38,520 nt of DNA from contig BFEA01000065.1 in NCBI GenBank assembly GCA_003427395.1, positions 473,493-512,012 of the forward strand, given 5' to 3'. How positions within the stretch are numbered: position 1 is the first letter of the stretch; each line of letters begins with the position of its first letter. Of the stretch, positions 9,292 to 20,445 are shown piece by piece. Below the pieces are notes generated by a model. The model was not told the origin of the DNA. It did not search any database and saw only the letters and a program-made list of their open reading frames with translations. The translations under genes were made by a program, and so were the position numbers. This DNA is from Chara braunii (taxonomy: Eukaryota > Streptophyta > Charophyceae > Charales > Characeae).

Positions 9292-12200
9292 TTACTTATA
9301 GAACCATTCGTCCAACACGACCTTTCCTTCCACTATTCTAGCCATCTTGTTTCCTTTTCCCCACGTGTTTTGAAACCACCTTGTTCCCGATTCCTTGTCA
9401 CTTGCCTTACCAACCTTCCTCCTCCAGTCTGCCAGAGTCGATCTTCTTAGCAGCTGTGTGAATGTCGCTCTGATTTGTTTGTTCATCCATTCCTTATCTT
9501 TGAAGGCCTTGTCATTCCTCCCTTGCCAAATTACTGCACAAGCAACTGCCCTGGCCGTTTGTGCCACATAACCCCATCCTATGCTGATATTGCTGCCTTC
9601 GTGAACTCCTCCCAACAATGTTCATTCCCTCGTCCAAGGAAACGCACCTTCCGTACATTTGTCCCAGAACCTAATCCACCACTTTCATATTCTGCCTGAG
9701 GCTGGGCAATCCCACCACAGGTGAATCGTAGACTCGAACGCCCATTCACACCTCTTACATTTCAGTTCCACCTTTACGCCTCTTTCCGTCAACCATACAG
9801 CGGAGGGAGTCGACACCATAGACAAGAGCCACAACAGAGATGCTTGTCATTGTCAAGGGATCAGTTTTAACTGTTCCCAGCAGGATATTAGTGCTCTCTC
9901 AATTTCCACTGGGTCTATACTTAACAATTGTCCCCATCTTGACCTTGCCAACGTCGTTGGATGTTTCTGTGGAATGATCAACTTGTAACCAATCCTCTGT
10001 GTGTAGTTCAGCAGACAGACATTCCTCCCTCTACCTTGTGATCTCCATTCCCACATAGCTGGGTCAATTTTCAGCACTGACACTAGTTTTTCTTTCGCAA
10101 ACAACACAGTCTTGTTTCCTGTCACTTTTACGACTCTAGTCTGGGACAGGGTTATACCCAGTTTTGGTACTCCTTCCTTCTTTCCTTCTACCGTTTCTCC
10201 ATCTCCGCTTGTTTGCCATCCCTGGAAAATTCTTTTCCCATCGGATTGAATTTCTAGCAGCTCCCAGAGTGTTCTTCCTTCTGGCTGCTCTTGGACGTAC
10301 CATGTACCTGGCGGGTCAACCGTTTCCGGGGATAGAATCCTCTTCCAGTCTTGCGGGATTGCCCTGATCACTTCCTCCATTCTGTTTCCGATATTCCTTG
10401 CTTGTCCCAACTTTTTCTGTAGTGACTCTTTTGAAATCCATGATTATGAGAAATTATCCCAGATATCTTCCAGTCTCAGTACTCCTCTCTCTATCCACGA
10501 TCTACCGAAGCTTTGTGGTTGGGTATCGGCCTCGAACCACTGTCCATTCTCCTTCTTAATCCCCGGGTTTTCAAAAATTGGTTGTGAAAGGACTTCGCTT
10601 TTCATTTTATGGAAGACCCACACGTCTGGACGTAGCCTCTTCCATGCTTGCAGTATTGCCGCCCACACCGGAGACTTAACTCTTCTTCTCTGGTATGAGT
10701 AAAGCAATAGGCAAACCCAGACATCTTTTTTCCTCTCTAGATTCCACTCTTCGGCCAGAACTAATTCTGCTAGGTAGACCCAGTGAGGTGTCGACTCTTC
10801 CAAACATGCACGCACCACCCACTTGACTAGCATAGCTTCATTCTGTTTACACGGGTCCAGCATGCCCAAACCTCCTTCCTCCCTTGGCAGGCATAACATT
10901 TCTCATACTACCTTCGAGATAAAGGACTCCTCTTCTTTCGCATACGGCTTCCATATGAACCTTGCTGCTCTCCATCTAATTAGTCTGTACGTCGAGTCGC
11001 CTATCTTCCTTATCGCCCCCATAAACCACAATAAGGTGAACAAAGCGTCATTCAGCACCAGTGATCTACCGAAAATAGACAGGTGGGGCACCCTACCCCA
11101 CAAAACAATTATGTGCAGCGACCTCTGTAGTAGGATATCATCTTGTGCAGCCGAACAGTCCAACAATGAAACTTGGACGTCCAAAAAACGTTCTGCCTTG
11201 TCTTTCCCTATTCGTTTCATTCCCCATTCCACCCTCAGATTATACCCCTCTGGCAGTAAGAAGACTGACTTGTGCCAGTTGATAGCTGCTTCTGACAAAT
11301 CTAAAAACTCGTCTAAACACTTTTTTAACTCGTCCAGTGTTGTCGTTGTATTATTAGTTATCGCAAAAAGGTCGTCAGCAAGGGCCTTAACTTTATAAGA
11401 TGAGAGGTCAGCCGACATTCCTCTGATTTGTGGGTGGGCTCTTATGTTGTTCAACATGACTTCGAACTGTACTGCAAACAACAGTGGCGCCAGGGGACAG
11501 CCCTGTCGCAGCGATCTGGAAAGCGGGAATTCCTCGGAAACTCGTCCGTTCATTATTACTGTCGCTGTCGACAGTGTGTACAAGGCTTTAGTAAATAGCA
11601 TGAAATTCCCGCCGAAGTTCATCCATTGCAGCGTAGTCAGGACGTATGACCAGTTTACCCGGTCGTACGTCTTCTCCAAATCTAGCAACAATACTGCAAT
11701 GTTTAGATTGTCCCGTTGAACAAGTTCCAACGTTTCCATTGTCGTCATGATGTTATCAAATATGGATCTGCCCCTCACAAACGTTGCTTGATCAGATTTC
11801 ACTATCTCTGGAAGGTATCGACCAAGTCTCCTTGCTAGGACTTTTCTTAAAATCTTATATGAGACATTTAATATCGAAACTGACCTCCAATTTTTTATTT
11901 CGGCACGATCTCCTTTTTTGTACAGAACTGAGATTATTCCGCTACACATACTGCTTGCGAGACTTCCCCCTGATAAGATCCCGTTGTAGATCTCCACCAG
12001 ACTTTCTCCCACTACATCCCAGATTTCTCGATATAGCTCAGACGGTAGCCCATCATTACCCGATGCTTTGCCTTTTGACATTGCTTTGAGAGCCGCATAA
12101 GCTTCTTCATTCGTTATTGGTATGTCCAAATCAAGCCTACCCTGTTGGGAAAATCTTAAGTCTGTGTTTTCCCAATGGGTGTTGCCTTCATGCAGATCGG

Positions 12201-13498
12201 CTACTACATCCCGACCTTGCGTACGGGATGTCAATATATCTCTATAGTAGAGAGACGCATAGTTGCACAGTCCAATCAGATCGGTTGCAACTGCCACTTG
12301 CTTATCGAACGGGTGTGTTAATTCAGTCATGGAAACATAAGTATTGCTTGGCGTCAATCTCTGGAACGACTCTCTTGTCATGCGGTCATAGATCGCTATC
12401 CCTTTTATTCTCAGTCTATCGCCCATATTTTCGATTTCTTTATTTGAAGTTCATTTCATTCCTTCATCAACCTGACCCTTTCCTTTTCCCAAACCTTATT
12501 CGAGATTGGGTGTTTCCCCATTCTTTCCTCCGCGTAAGTTATTTTTCGTTTTAGTGTTATTTCTTGTTTCTTACGTTCCCAAGCTAGGATCCGTAAGAAA
12601 ACGTTCAACTGATTTGAGAAAATCGTCACCCCCGCATCCCTCCATTTATCTAGCGTTGGGTATTTTTTCCTCGCTTCCCCCCAATCCCTCCAAAAGTCCT
12701 TCATCCACTTTCTTAGACCCGGTTCTTCTAAGTTCTGTGTGTTCAGTCTGAACAATCCGCATCCCCTCCTTATTCCTTCTGTATTGACTATCATGCCTAC
12801 CGTTTTATGATCTGAAAAGGGACGCGGGGCCTCCTCAATATTGACTAGCAATTTCCAGAGATTTGCTGACAGCAGAAAGAAGCCAAGCCTCCTTCTTATA
12901 ATTTCCCCGTCCGGTCTTGGGTTAGAGAACCATGTAAAGTCTGGTTTATCAGGGTGAGTCAGTATGTATGGGTCCACTAGCTCGAACTCATCCATCACAC
13001 TAACCAGTGCATCCTTATCTGATGCTTTCCCCTGACCCGTTTTCGTCATATCCAGTTAAATATTCAAGTCCCCTGTCAACACTAATCTCTCGCAGTCCGG
13101 AACAATAAATGCCAACTCGTTCAGGAATTCGGTTCGTTCTTTTTGGTCATTCGGGGCATAAACCGTCGCTATCAGCCATTCCTCACAATCAATTTCTAGC
13201 TTTACCCAGCCCATCGACCCCACAAATTTGCATAGAAGTCAATAATTACCGCCTCAAGTCTTCTGTGTATCAAAATACCAACCCCCCCTCTTGTTCCTTG
13301 CGCTGGAGACCACAGTTGCGGTCCATCCCACCAACTTCCTAGCGACTGTAACTTCTCTTCCCCTAACTTGGTCTCCTGCAGACATATCACCTAAAAGCCG
13401 TGTTCGTGAATCCATGACCTTAACCTCTCCCTTTTGAACCTTCCCCTCGTATCACCCAAGCCCCAAACATTCCACGTTGCTAACTTAACCCTACCCAT
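9292..13498 (-). pseudogene. LINE B ORF2 (endonuclease-reverse transcriptase), broken
   Basis: ORF2 begins MGRVKLATWNVWGLGD at 13498. Endonuclease motifs are ATWNVWGL and ICLQETKLGEEK (about 13390), with an in-frame TAG just before the latter. The reverse transcriptase is one open frame, 12426-10903: GKASGNDGLPSELY, LYKKGDRAEIKNWR, FVRGRSIFDN, DLEKTYDRVNW, QGCPLAPLLFAVQ and the catalytic KALADDLF. It ends at a TGA (10905-10903) where LINE A has Trp (KVAWEM). The frame continues as EMLCLPREEGGLG from 10899. The zf-RVT-type zinc region lies near 9700-9760, and the C-terminus ends LDEWFYK at 9292. The DD pair is intact, but the residue before the Ala is Leu, not the usual Phe or Tyr. Confidence 0.9.
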
Positions 13499-15917
13499 TA
13501 GCCCCCTTGGCTCCTTCCGATTGGATCAAGGGGTCAGTATGAAGCTATGGTCTCGTCAAGTGTGCTCGAAGGAATTGCGAGGGGAGCTTCTTTTCAACGG
13601 GAAGCTTTCTCTCAATATCCACGAGAAATTCGGTCGTCCTAAACGGAGGGACTCTTACCCGGCTTAATTCCTGTTTCTTCTTTTCAATCAACCACGCAAC
13701 AGGGAGAAATCGCATCCCTTCATCTCTTTCCAACATTTCAACTTGTCCGGCTACAAATCTCACGTCCATCAGGGGGTTGAAGAATTTTACCTTTTTTCCA
13801 TTCTCCGGATTATCCACGATCAGCCTGGGCATCATCAAGTCCGACACCAATCTGAAAGTGAACTTATCTGCGATGGCCGATTGTACTGTGTTTGCTATCA
13901 CTGTCGGCGTTGACGATTCCGGGGATGGAATCGATAAGACATTTACAGTCCCGTCTTGCAGCTCCCATGCGAGGAAGTGGAGATGACCATTGACTAACGT
14001 GCAGAACAACGGTAGAATACACGGTTCGATCGAGTCTTGTTGCCCTTTTGCGACTGAAACTGGTACCCTCTTCCTTGTGATTTTTGTTCCCGATGTTCCT
14101 ACTGCCCCATCCGGCGTCGATGATTCTGATTTCTCTCCCCCAATCGCTGAGGCCGTACTACCCTCCCAACTTAACCTTCTCTGTTTCCCTGGAGTCCCTT
14201 GGGTCGATCTACTCCTCCCTTCCATCCTTGTTCCTCCTCCTTGGCTGGTCGTCCGGTTTATACCGGTTCCTCGGAATTGTGAGCACTCGCCTTGGAGTCT
14301 TGGTATTCCCTCCGCACCTCCTAATCCTTGCGTTCTCTGTCCTGGGCCTCCTTGCTCTTGGCCACGCTCATTCCCTTCTCATCTCGTTGTATCTCTCACA
14401 GTCCTCGGCTCTGAATTCTCCCCTCTTGAGTTACTCCTTCCATATCCCGTTTCCGACGGCCTCCCCCCGTGTCCATCTTGCATTCCTGTATGCCCCCCTG
14501 GACCCATTCCTTCTCCTCCAGCATGTGCCCTCAGGCCCATCATGCCTTGCGCTCCTTGCGCCTCTCCCCCTCTCGAGCTTTCTCCTCTGCTTGTTCCTCT
14601 GCAATTCCTGCTTTCCATGACTCCTCCCCCCGGGAAACTTCCTCCATGACCGTTTCCCATCGCCATCCCTCCGTACCCTCCGTACAACCCTGTGTATCCT
14701 GTTGAGCCATTGGCTCCTATTCCATATCCGGATCTCTCTTCCGGGATGAAATGTGGGACGCCATATCCTCCTTGTGGTACTGGATAAGTGCATCCTGGCG
14801 GAATTGGCCATGGCCCGAAGGCCGATAACGCTTGCTGAATTAGACTGGCTTGGTTGAGGTTCGCCGTGCTCTGAAATGTTCCTCCTCTGTTCCTTGGTGA
14901 AAACATTCCGTTGTTGTAGCTATGGGTTGCCCCATGGTCCTAAACTTCTTCTGACACGCTCTGTCCAGGTTCCTCCGCTCCTTAACCCGGCCTTAATGGA
15001 CCCGAGTATCCTGGCTGTCCTCCAGAGGATCCTTGGGGGTCGCCTTGCCCCCCTTGCGAATTCCCTTGATTTTGCCTGTTCCGCCTACACTGCGATTCCT
15101 CATGGAAAAAGGCTCTACACCGCCTGCATCTTGGAGTCTCCGATGACGCCAGTTTCACTATCAGTGTGTCGCCCTCAAAGGTAACAACCGAAAGTTTATC
15201 CTTCATATTTGGCCTTGCCGCTGGCTCTAGATCAAACTTGATATTGATCAGAGAGGGTTTTTGACGGTCCGGTTCTGGAGGATGAGCGAGAATAACAGGA
15301 CCGATGGCCTTCGCCACTTGTGCTTCTAAGTAAAGCATCGCTCCCAACGGCACTTGAACCGCTATTACCCAGAAGTTCGCCTCTTCCTCTTGACGACGTT
15401 GCTCCTTTAGTTGGGCTTGGGTGAGCCATGATTTGAACTCCAACACATATCTCGTCGTCCCCAATACAACTTCGTCCCTTCCTTTCTGCAATAGCCATTC
15501 CTTAATCTGCGAGCTCTTTGCCACGTATGAGACTACGTTCGGGCTTTCCACTTTGACTCTGCCTCTCCGAAAAGTTGACGGGTCGAACGTGCCGTCTTGC
15601 AATCGGTCATCTTCATACGCTCTGACCGCGTCATCTTTTATCTTCTTCGGAAGAAACCGTGCTCCTTCTCGAAAGATCATTGTCACCGTGTGATCTTTGA
15701 GCCATTGAACTTTTGTTCTATCGATCCTTGTGTTGACCCTGAAGGTAACTTAACGTCCATTGACTGTCATCTCCCCCGGGTTAATTGACCCTATGAATAT
15801 ACCTTCATCGTAGCAGAGTCTTGCGAGTTCTCTTATCCGATCCTCATCTTCCTCCATCGGTTGATCTGGTGCTGGTGGTGGGGAGCGAGCCTCTCTACCT
15901 GGCGCTGTTTCCGCCAT
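13498..15917 (-). pseudogene. LINE B ORF1 (gag-like, CCHC knuckle), frameshifted
   Basis: The start ATG (15917-15915) gives MAETAPGREARSPP, then DEDRIRELARLCYDEGI, a motif shared with LINE D. An in-frame TAA follows at about 15750. From 15686 the frame reads VRAYEDDRLQDGTF, RRGRVKVESPN, EFKSWLTQAQLKEQRR and FWVIAVQVPLGAMLYLE, with the knuckle CRRCRAFFHEESQC (CX2CX4HX4C) near 15130-15090. A Gly/Met-rich stretch (14906-14379) follows in another frame. The C-terminal part (14225-13545) has TPGKQRRLSWEGS, RLIVDNPENGKKVKFF and FLVDIERKLPVEKK. With one more shift the frame ends at TAA 13500-13498, which overlaps the ORF2 start as TAATG. The protein probably coats element RNA. Confidence 0.85.
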
Positions 15918-16350
15918 CTCTTATGTTTCGCCTTGCGTTTGCAAAAAAAACAAGCTCGGGTTGATGGCAACCCTAAATAATTTAACCTCCTCCGACGTTT
16001 GCAGCTAGTTCTACTCCCGATTGCTTCTTTCCTCTTCACGTTCACACACACTTACTATGTTCGAGTCCTCATGTTTTCTCGGGGTCCGGCTACCGCATGT
16101 CTGCGGGTAGCCCCTCCATGGCTGCCGCCATGCCCGATACAACAAAGGTATGGTGACGGGTATACCTCAGGCGCTATCTTGCTGGTAGCCTCCTTCGTCA
16201 GAACACTCCTACCGTTGCCGGGGGAGCGCGGCTGGTCCGAGCGCAAACATTTGCGCCAGAGGAGCCGCACCTGTCCAGGCCCTCTCGTCTCGTGCTTGGA
16301 ACCTACGCTTTCAGCGAGGCCCAAAATCCTCCTTTCGGATTCTGAAGTCA
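15918..16350 (-). promoter_or_regulatory. LINE B 5' UTR with conserved stem-loop
   Basis: This region upstream of ORF1 resembles the region upstream of LINE D ORF1 (25876-26270). Both share GGTCCGA (minus-strand element; plus-strand 16234-16240 and 26191-26197) followed by a small palindrome: 16241-16256 here, 26198-26212 in LINE D. The palindromes differ in sequence but both pair. L1-type elements carry their promoter in this region; no specific promoter motif was identified. Confidence 0.5.
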
Positions 16351-16903
16351 TTTTTGAAAATTAATAAAAAAATGAATAAGGAATTTGTGGCATTTTCCCA
16401 CCCCCCGGGGTCAACGGCCCTTCGGGCCGCTGACAAAAGGGTTCACGAAGAACTCGGAATAAGCATATTGCGAAAATGTGGATGTCGGAAGATTAGAGGC
16501 CGGCGGCGGGGAAGGGCCAGTAGCGCTATTCCGCTGCACTAGCCTTGCGCTATTCGAGGCGAGAGCGGGTTTCTCCATCTTACCATCCAAACGGAAACTT
16601 CCTACCAAGGAAACAGACGGTCATGGTGATCTAGGTTTCAATGCCTAGTTTTCACCATCGCAGGCCAAGTAAGGAGCAGGGTTCGGGGTCATTGGCCATG
16701 GTCGAACCATAGGTTTTGGCCCATAGCCCGAGATAGTACAGGATGGACTAAAGGGATAAGTGTGTGAGGAGCTTCGCGGCAGAGAGTGGCTACACGTGGA
16801 AGGAGCGCATCAATGAGAGGTGAAGATCAGATCGCAGCCGCCCAGAAGGGAGTTTCCCCAACGAGCGGTTTTGAGGTAAATACACGACACGTCAAGCAAC
16901 CTT
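16351..16903. other. No gene recognised; possible LINE C 5' UTR or organelle-derived DNA
   Basis: The stretch is compositionally even, with a local hairpin at about 16622-16652 (GGTGATCTAGG...CCTAG...TCACC). I could not assign it to an rRNA, tRNA or intron. It lies between the 5' ends of LINE B (minus) and LINE C (plus), so it may be 5' UTR of one of them or the original target sequence. Confidence 0.35.
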
Positions 16904-17560
16904 TTTCCCTACTTATTCAAGGGTAGGAGTAGGATGGGGCTAAAAGGCAGGAGGAAAGTAACACGGAGGTAAGTACGTATCTGTATAGAAGAAATCAGAA
17001 ATGTATCTCATGGTATATTCACTGATTCAGCGCTGGCCGGAATGTTTTACTACAGAAATGACTTCCTCTCGTTTCCTTCTGCCCTTTACACCCATGGCCC
17101 TTACTCCGTAATTCCCTCGAATAAACAGGGGTTAGAATACTCGCCTCCGCAGTACAGAAAGGACCAGATTCAAGACCAAGACCAAGCATCTCGGTCTGGC
17201 CGTCGAAACCAGGAGAGCTGGCAGCTGCCTGCACGGTAATTTCTCCACATTCCCTGCTTAGTCAAGGGATGGAGTTGGATATGGCCAATAGGCAGAAGGG
17301 AAGAAGTACGGTGGAAAGCACGACTCGGTGAAGAAAGAATCCGGAGGTATTTAACGGTAGATTCACTGAGCCAGCACTGGTCGAATCTTTCTTAGTACAG
17401 GGAAGATGCTCTTTCTGCCTGCCCCATTTCTTTCTGCCCTCTACACCCATAGCTTTTTATCCATAGATCCTCCGTATAATCAAGGGACGGACCTCTCACC
17501 TCCGCCGTAAGGGAAGGACGTTTCATCAGAACCAAGATCAAGCACCCCGGAAGGGGCCGT
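16904..17560 (+). repeat. Two diverged about 345-bp tandem monomers upstream of LINE C ORF1
   Basis: The segment from TTCCCTACTTATTCAAGGG (about 16904) to 17248 and the one starting TTCCCTGCTTAGTCAAGGG (about 17249) align with many substitutions. Shared words include AGATTCACTGA or ATATTCACTGA, TTTCTTCTGCCCT or TTTCTTTCTGCCCTC, CTTTACACCCAT or CTCTACACCCAT, and CTCACCTCCGC or CTCGCCTCCGC. Position and orientation directly before LINE C ORF1 recall the promoter monomers of some mammalian L1 elements, but transcription cannot be judged from sequence. Confidence 0.6.
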
Positions 17561-17976
17561 TGGCGCCAGGGGCGCTGCCAGCGGCCAACGAAGACCGTAG
17601 GTTCATGGGCCTTAGCTGCACCCATGGCCTTACTGTCTTTATACGAATGAGCATTGGAGGATAAGGAAAGACGTGATCCAGTTGGTAGAGGAGGTCTGAC
17701 CCTCAGATCCGGAGACAAGGAACGAGTTTCTCCCGTTGTGTCTAGTCGGTCCCCCGGCTCACGTGGGAGACGGGCATGTGGATTATATCCAATCCCTACG
17801 GTTTGAAGCTAGATCTCTTGTTCTAGGTCGTGCGTCGCAGGTGCTTTTCTGTCTTCTTATTGAAGCACAAGTTTATCGTGATGCCACTTGAAGTATACAT
17901 GTTGTAGATCAGCTTCACGAAAAGCCCCTAGAGGGACGCTCTAATCCCTGATCGATTGCACATTTCCTCTGTCAGT

Positions 17977-19270
17977 ATGGCTGATCCTCCGCCCCCTAAT
18001 TCAGTACCGTTGTCTGAAGCAGAAAAAAAAAAGAATCAGGGGGGTGATAGAGGAGTGTTATGCCAAAGGAATTATGCCTGATGAGTTCGCTCCAAGCATG
18101 CAGTCTCTGTGCAATTCGAAAATGATGCCTCAACATTACCTCCTTCGGTGAAGAACCGCCTAGTACGTATATATGAAGAGGGATGGGCTCTTACACAGAA
18201 TTTTGGAATAGCTCCTAAAAGAGGAGTGTTCCGGTGTGATGGCAAGAATCTGGTCACACTGCATACGTGGCCAGTGCCAAATTCATCGCCACATGGATGA
18301 TCCGTAAAGGATCGGACCTCATAGAGCTTGATGGGAAAAAATACACAGTCCATTTCATAAGATGGATGAATGAAAATGAGTTGTATGAGTGGAATGAGGC
18401 CCAGAAGCAACGGTACTGCTGGATAAAAGCCTTGCATGTTCCTATTTCCATTTTACCCCACATCAAAGGGGAGATCCAGAAAGCTTTCGGAAGAATCCTA
18501 AAAGCCCACGATGCCTTCGCAGATCCCATATCCCCAGACCTTTGGAACATCAGGTTCGACATGGAACCTGCATCACGAGTCTGGTACAAGCAGCATTTGA
18601 TAATCGATCTCATGGAGGATGGATGGGTAGATTTGAACGTTGCATGCGCCGACTCCACCTGGTGCAAAAGATGTCGGAAGTATTTCCACTCAGAGGAGGA
18701 TCCGGATTGCCCGATCAAACAGAGAACGGCGGCTGGGAAAAGAACATATAAGGAGATAGTCGCTAGTGACAGCCCAAAAGGAGACAAAGCCACCCATAAA
18801 GCAGGAGGGGGTTCGGAACCCAGACCGCCAAAAAATGGGAAGGCTTTCAACGAGCGGGACAAGCGCCCGCTCCAGAAGCCTGCAGGGGAGAGAAGGGAGA
18901 AACCCATTGAAGAGGTATCCTCTGATGGTGAAGACTCCGGTTCAGAAATCAGACTAAATGTCTCTCGTCAGCGGAACCAGAAGCACCCTGCCATGGCAGC
19001 AAGGGCGGATACTTCAGCCTCAGATAGAAAACTCAGAATTAAAAATGCTTCCAGAAAAAGAAAAACGAAGGTTCTCTCATGGAGAGAGAAGAAAGGAAAC
19101 AGAGTCAATTTTGTGCCCCCTAATTCTTCAAACGACTCATCTAAAACAAAAGAATGGGTTGGACGGGCGAGGAAAAAAAAGATGAAAGGGTAAGAGGAGG
19201 GAGCCCCTCGGACACCCAGCCAGTTGGGAGCCAGGGATCAATGGAGATGAAAATCTCCTCCTCGCAAGAC

Positions 19271-19331
<61 letters not shown>

Positions 19332-20445
19332 GCCCACCCCCCCAGATATTTTCGACTCACTTAAAGACAAAGTGGAGGCGGCCTGCATGGGCTTCCCATC
19401 CCCCAAGGGGACTAAGAAAACCTTCACAGACAGGCTGTCCCATTCGCAGGCAGGAAATGGGGAAGGAGATAAGGAGAGTGGAGACCAGCCCCCCAAGGAG
19501 GGGCCGGCTAGGGAGGAAAAGGACTCAGCACCCCCTTCAACCACACTCCTATTCAAGGCAATGCCAGCCAACAAGGCCCCCCAGGGAGCAAAGAAAAAAA
19601 AAGGGACCAAAGCCAACAGGCCCCCCAAGGCCGTCAGCCCGGTCGCTGGGCAACCAGCAAACAGGGTACCTGCCAAGCGTCTGAAGGCCAATGACGAATC
19701 TGCGATCCCACAAAACAGCCACCGCCCGGAGGAGGAAGAAGAAAGAGAGACCTCCCCATGCCGGAAGAAAAGAACACTCCAGGAGAAACAGGAGAAGAAA
19801 GCTCTCAGCCTTGCATTGCCAATGAGAACACTGTCACACAAGGACAGAGTTAGCAGGAAGATTACACAGCTTTTGGTCCCCATGATTTGTTCGAAGGTCT
19901 CGTCAAAGGCGGAAATTCTGTGTGTACATGACGCTGAAGGAGGACAGAGGCTCCCCTTCGTGGAGGTTCAGGCACAGCCCACCGATGCGCAAGCCCTGGA
20001 AGTAATCAACGCCAAGGTCTTAGCAGACAGAAGGGAAGTAGCCTCCCTCCCCATATGGATGATGGGACGCCAGATAGTAACTCTGAATGACAAGGAAACA
20101 ATAGTCCTGCACATTGCAATAGGTAGACTATCAGCCTGGAAAACAACACAGGATCAAATTTATGAGCAAGATTTCAAATGGATTGGGTTGTCCCCGCTGC
20201 TAGCCACAGCCTCCCTGGCATTCTCGCAAATCCATATACGACCTGATATATCGTCAAGCCACATAGCAGATTGGATAATCAAATCCGAAATTCAGGATTC
20301 ATTGCTCGCAGAGGATGTTATATCCCACTTGCAGCAGTTTATCTCGCTGCAGGTGCTCACCCCTCCGCCCCCTAAAGAAAACCCAGCCCACATCCAATCC
20401 CAAAGCGGCAGTGACCACGCAGATGGTCCTGCCAAACAGGATTAA
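17977..20445 (+). pseudogene. LINE C ORF1 (gag-like, CCHC-type), frameshifted
   Basis: The start gives MADPPPPNSVPLSEAEKKK; a shift in the A10 run leads to EECYAKGIMPDEF, which matches the CYKEGI region of the other ORF1 proteins. From 18267 a long frame reads FIRWMNENELYEWNEAQKQ, then ALHVPISILPHIKGEIQKAF and FDMEPASRVWYK, with a zinc knuckle CKRCRKYFHSEEDPDC (the last spacing is two residues longer than in A and B) near 18660-18710. A Lys/Arg/Ser-rich linker ends at TAA 19191-19193. After the C56 tract the frame resumes at about 19327 with PPDIFDSLKDKVEAA and runs to 20445. The last 200 residues (TQLLVPMICSKV..., HLQQFISLQ) form the C-terminal domain seen in A and B. Confidence 0.82.
19272..19327 (+). 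repeat. C56 homopolymer inside LINE C ORF1
   Basis: Fifty-six consecutive C bases, coding for proline where in frame. The count is 3n+2, so the tract shifts the frame. Homopolymers this long are prone to slippage and sequencing error, so the true length is uncertain. Confidence 0.9.

Larger units (their letters stand above)
8678..16350 (-). mobile_element. LINE B, L1-like non-LTR retrotransposon, near full length, decayed
   Basis: Minus strand, in element order: a 5' UTR (about 16350-15918), ORF1 from ATG 15917-15915, ORF2 from ATG 13498-13496, and a 3' UTR (9291-8678) ending in ATAATAAAA. It aligns with LINE A throughout, including the 3' UTR words CCGGGTAGAATTGT and GGCCCAGATTGG. It keeps the ORF1 N-terminus that LINE A lacks. 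Its 5' UTR resembles that of LINE D, with a shared GGTCCGAGCGC word. Frameshifts and stops are fewer than in A, and one reverse-transcriptase frame of 507 codons is still open. The exact 5' end is uncertain to tens of bases. Confidence 0.9.

Noticed and set aside
13990-14649. 219-codon plus-strand frame opposite LINE B ORF1
   Set aside because: Pro/Ser/Leu-rich complement of the Gly-rich ORF1 linker; no independent evidence.
16381-16860. Group II intron or mitochondrial rRNA in the region before the LINE C monomers
   Set aside because: Some hairpins and a GTGTG-like start near 16760 suggested organelle origin, but I could not identify a domain V, conserved rRNA helices or a tRNA.
19137-19883. 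248-codon minus-strand frame opposite LINE C ORF1
   Set aside because: It is antisense to the Lys/Pro-rich ORF1 linker and includes a Gly run from the C56 tract. No family resemblance; it is a shadow of ORF1.
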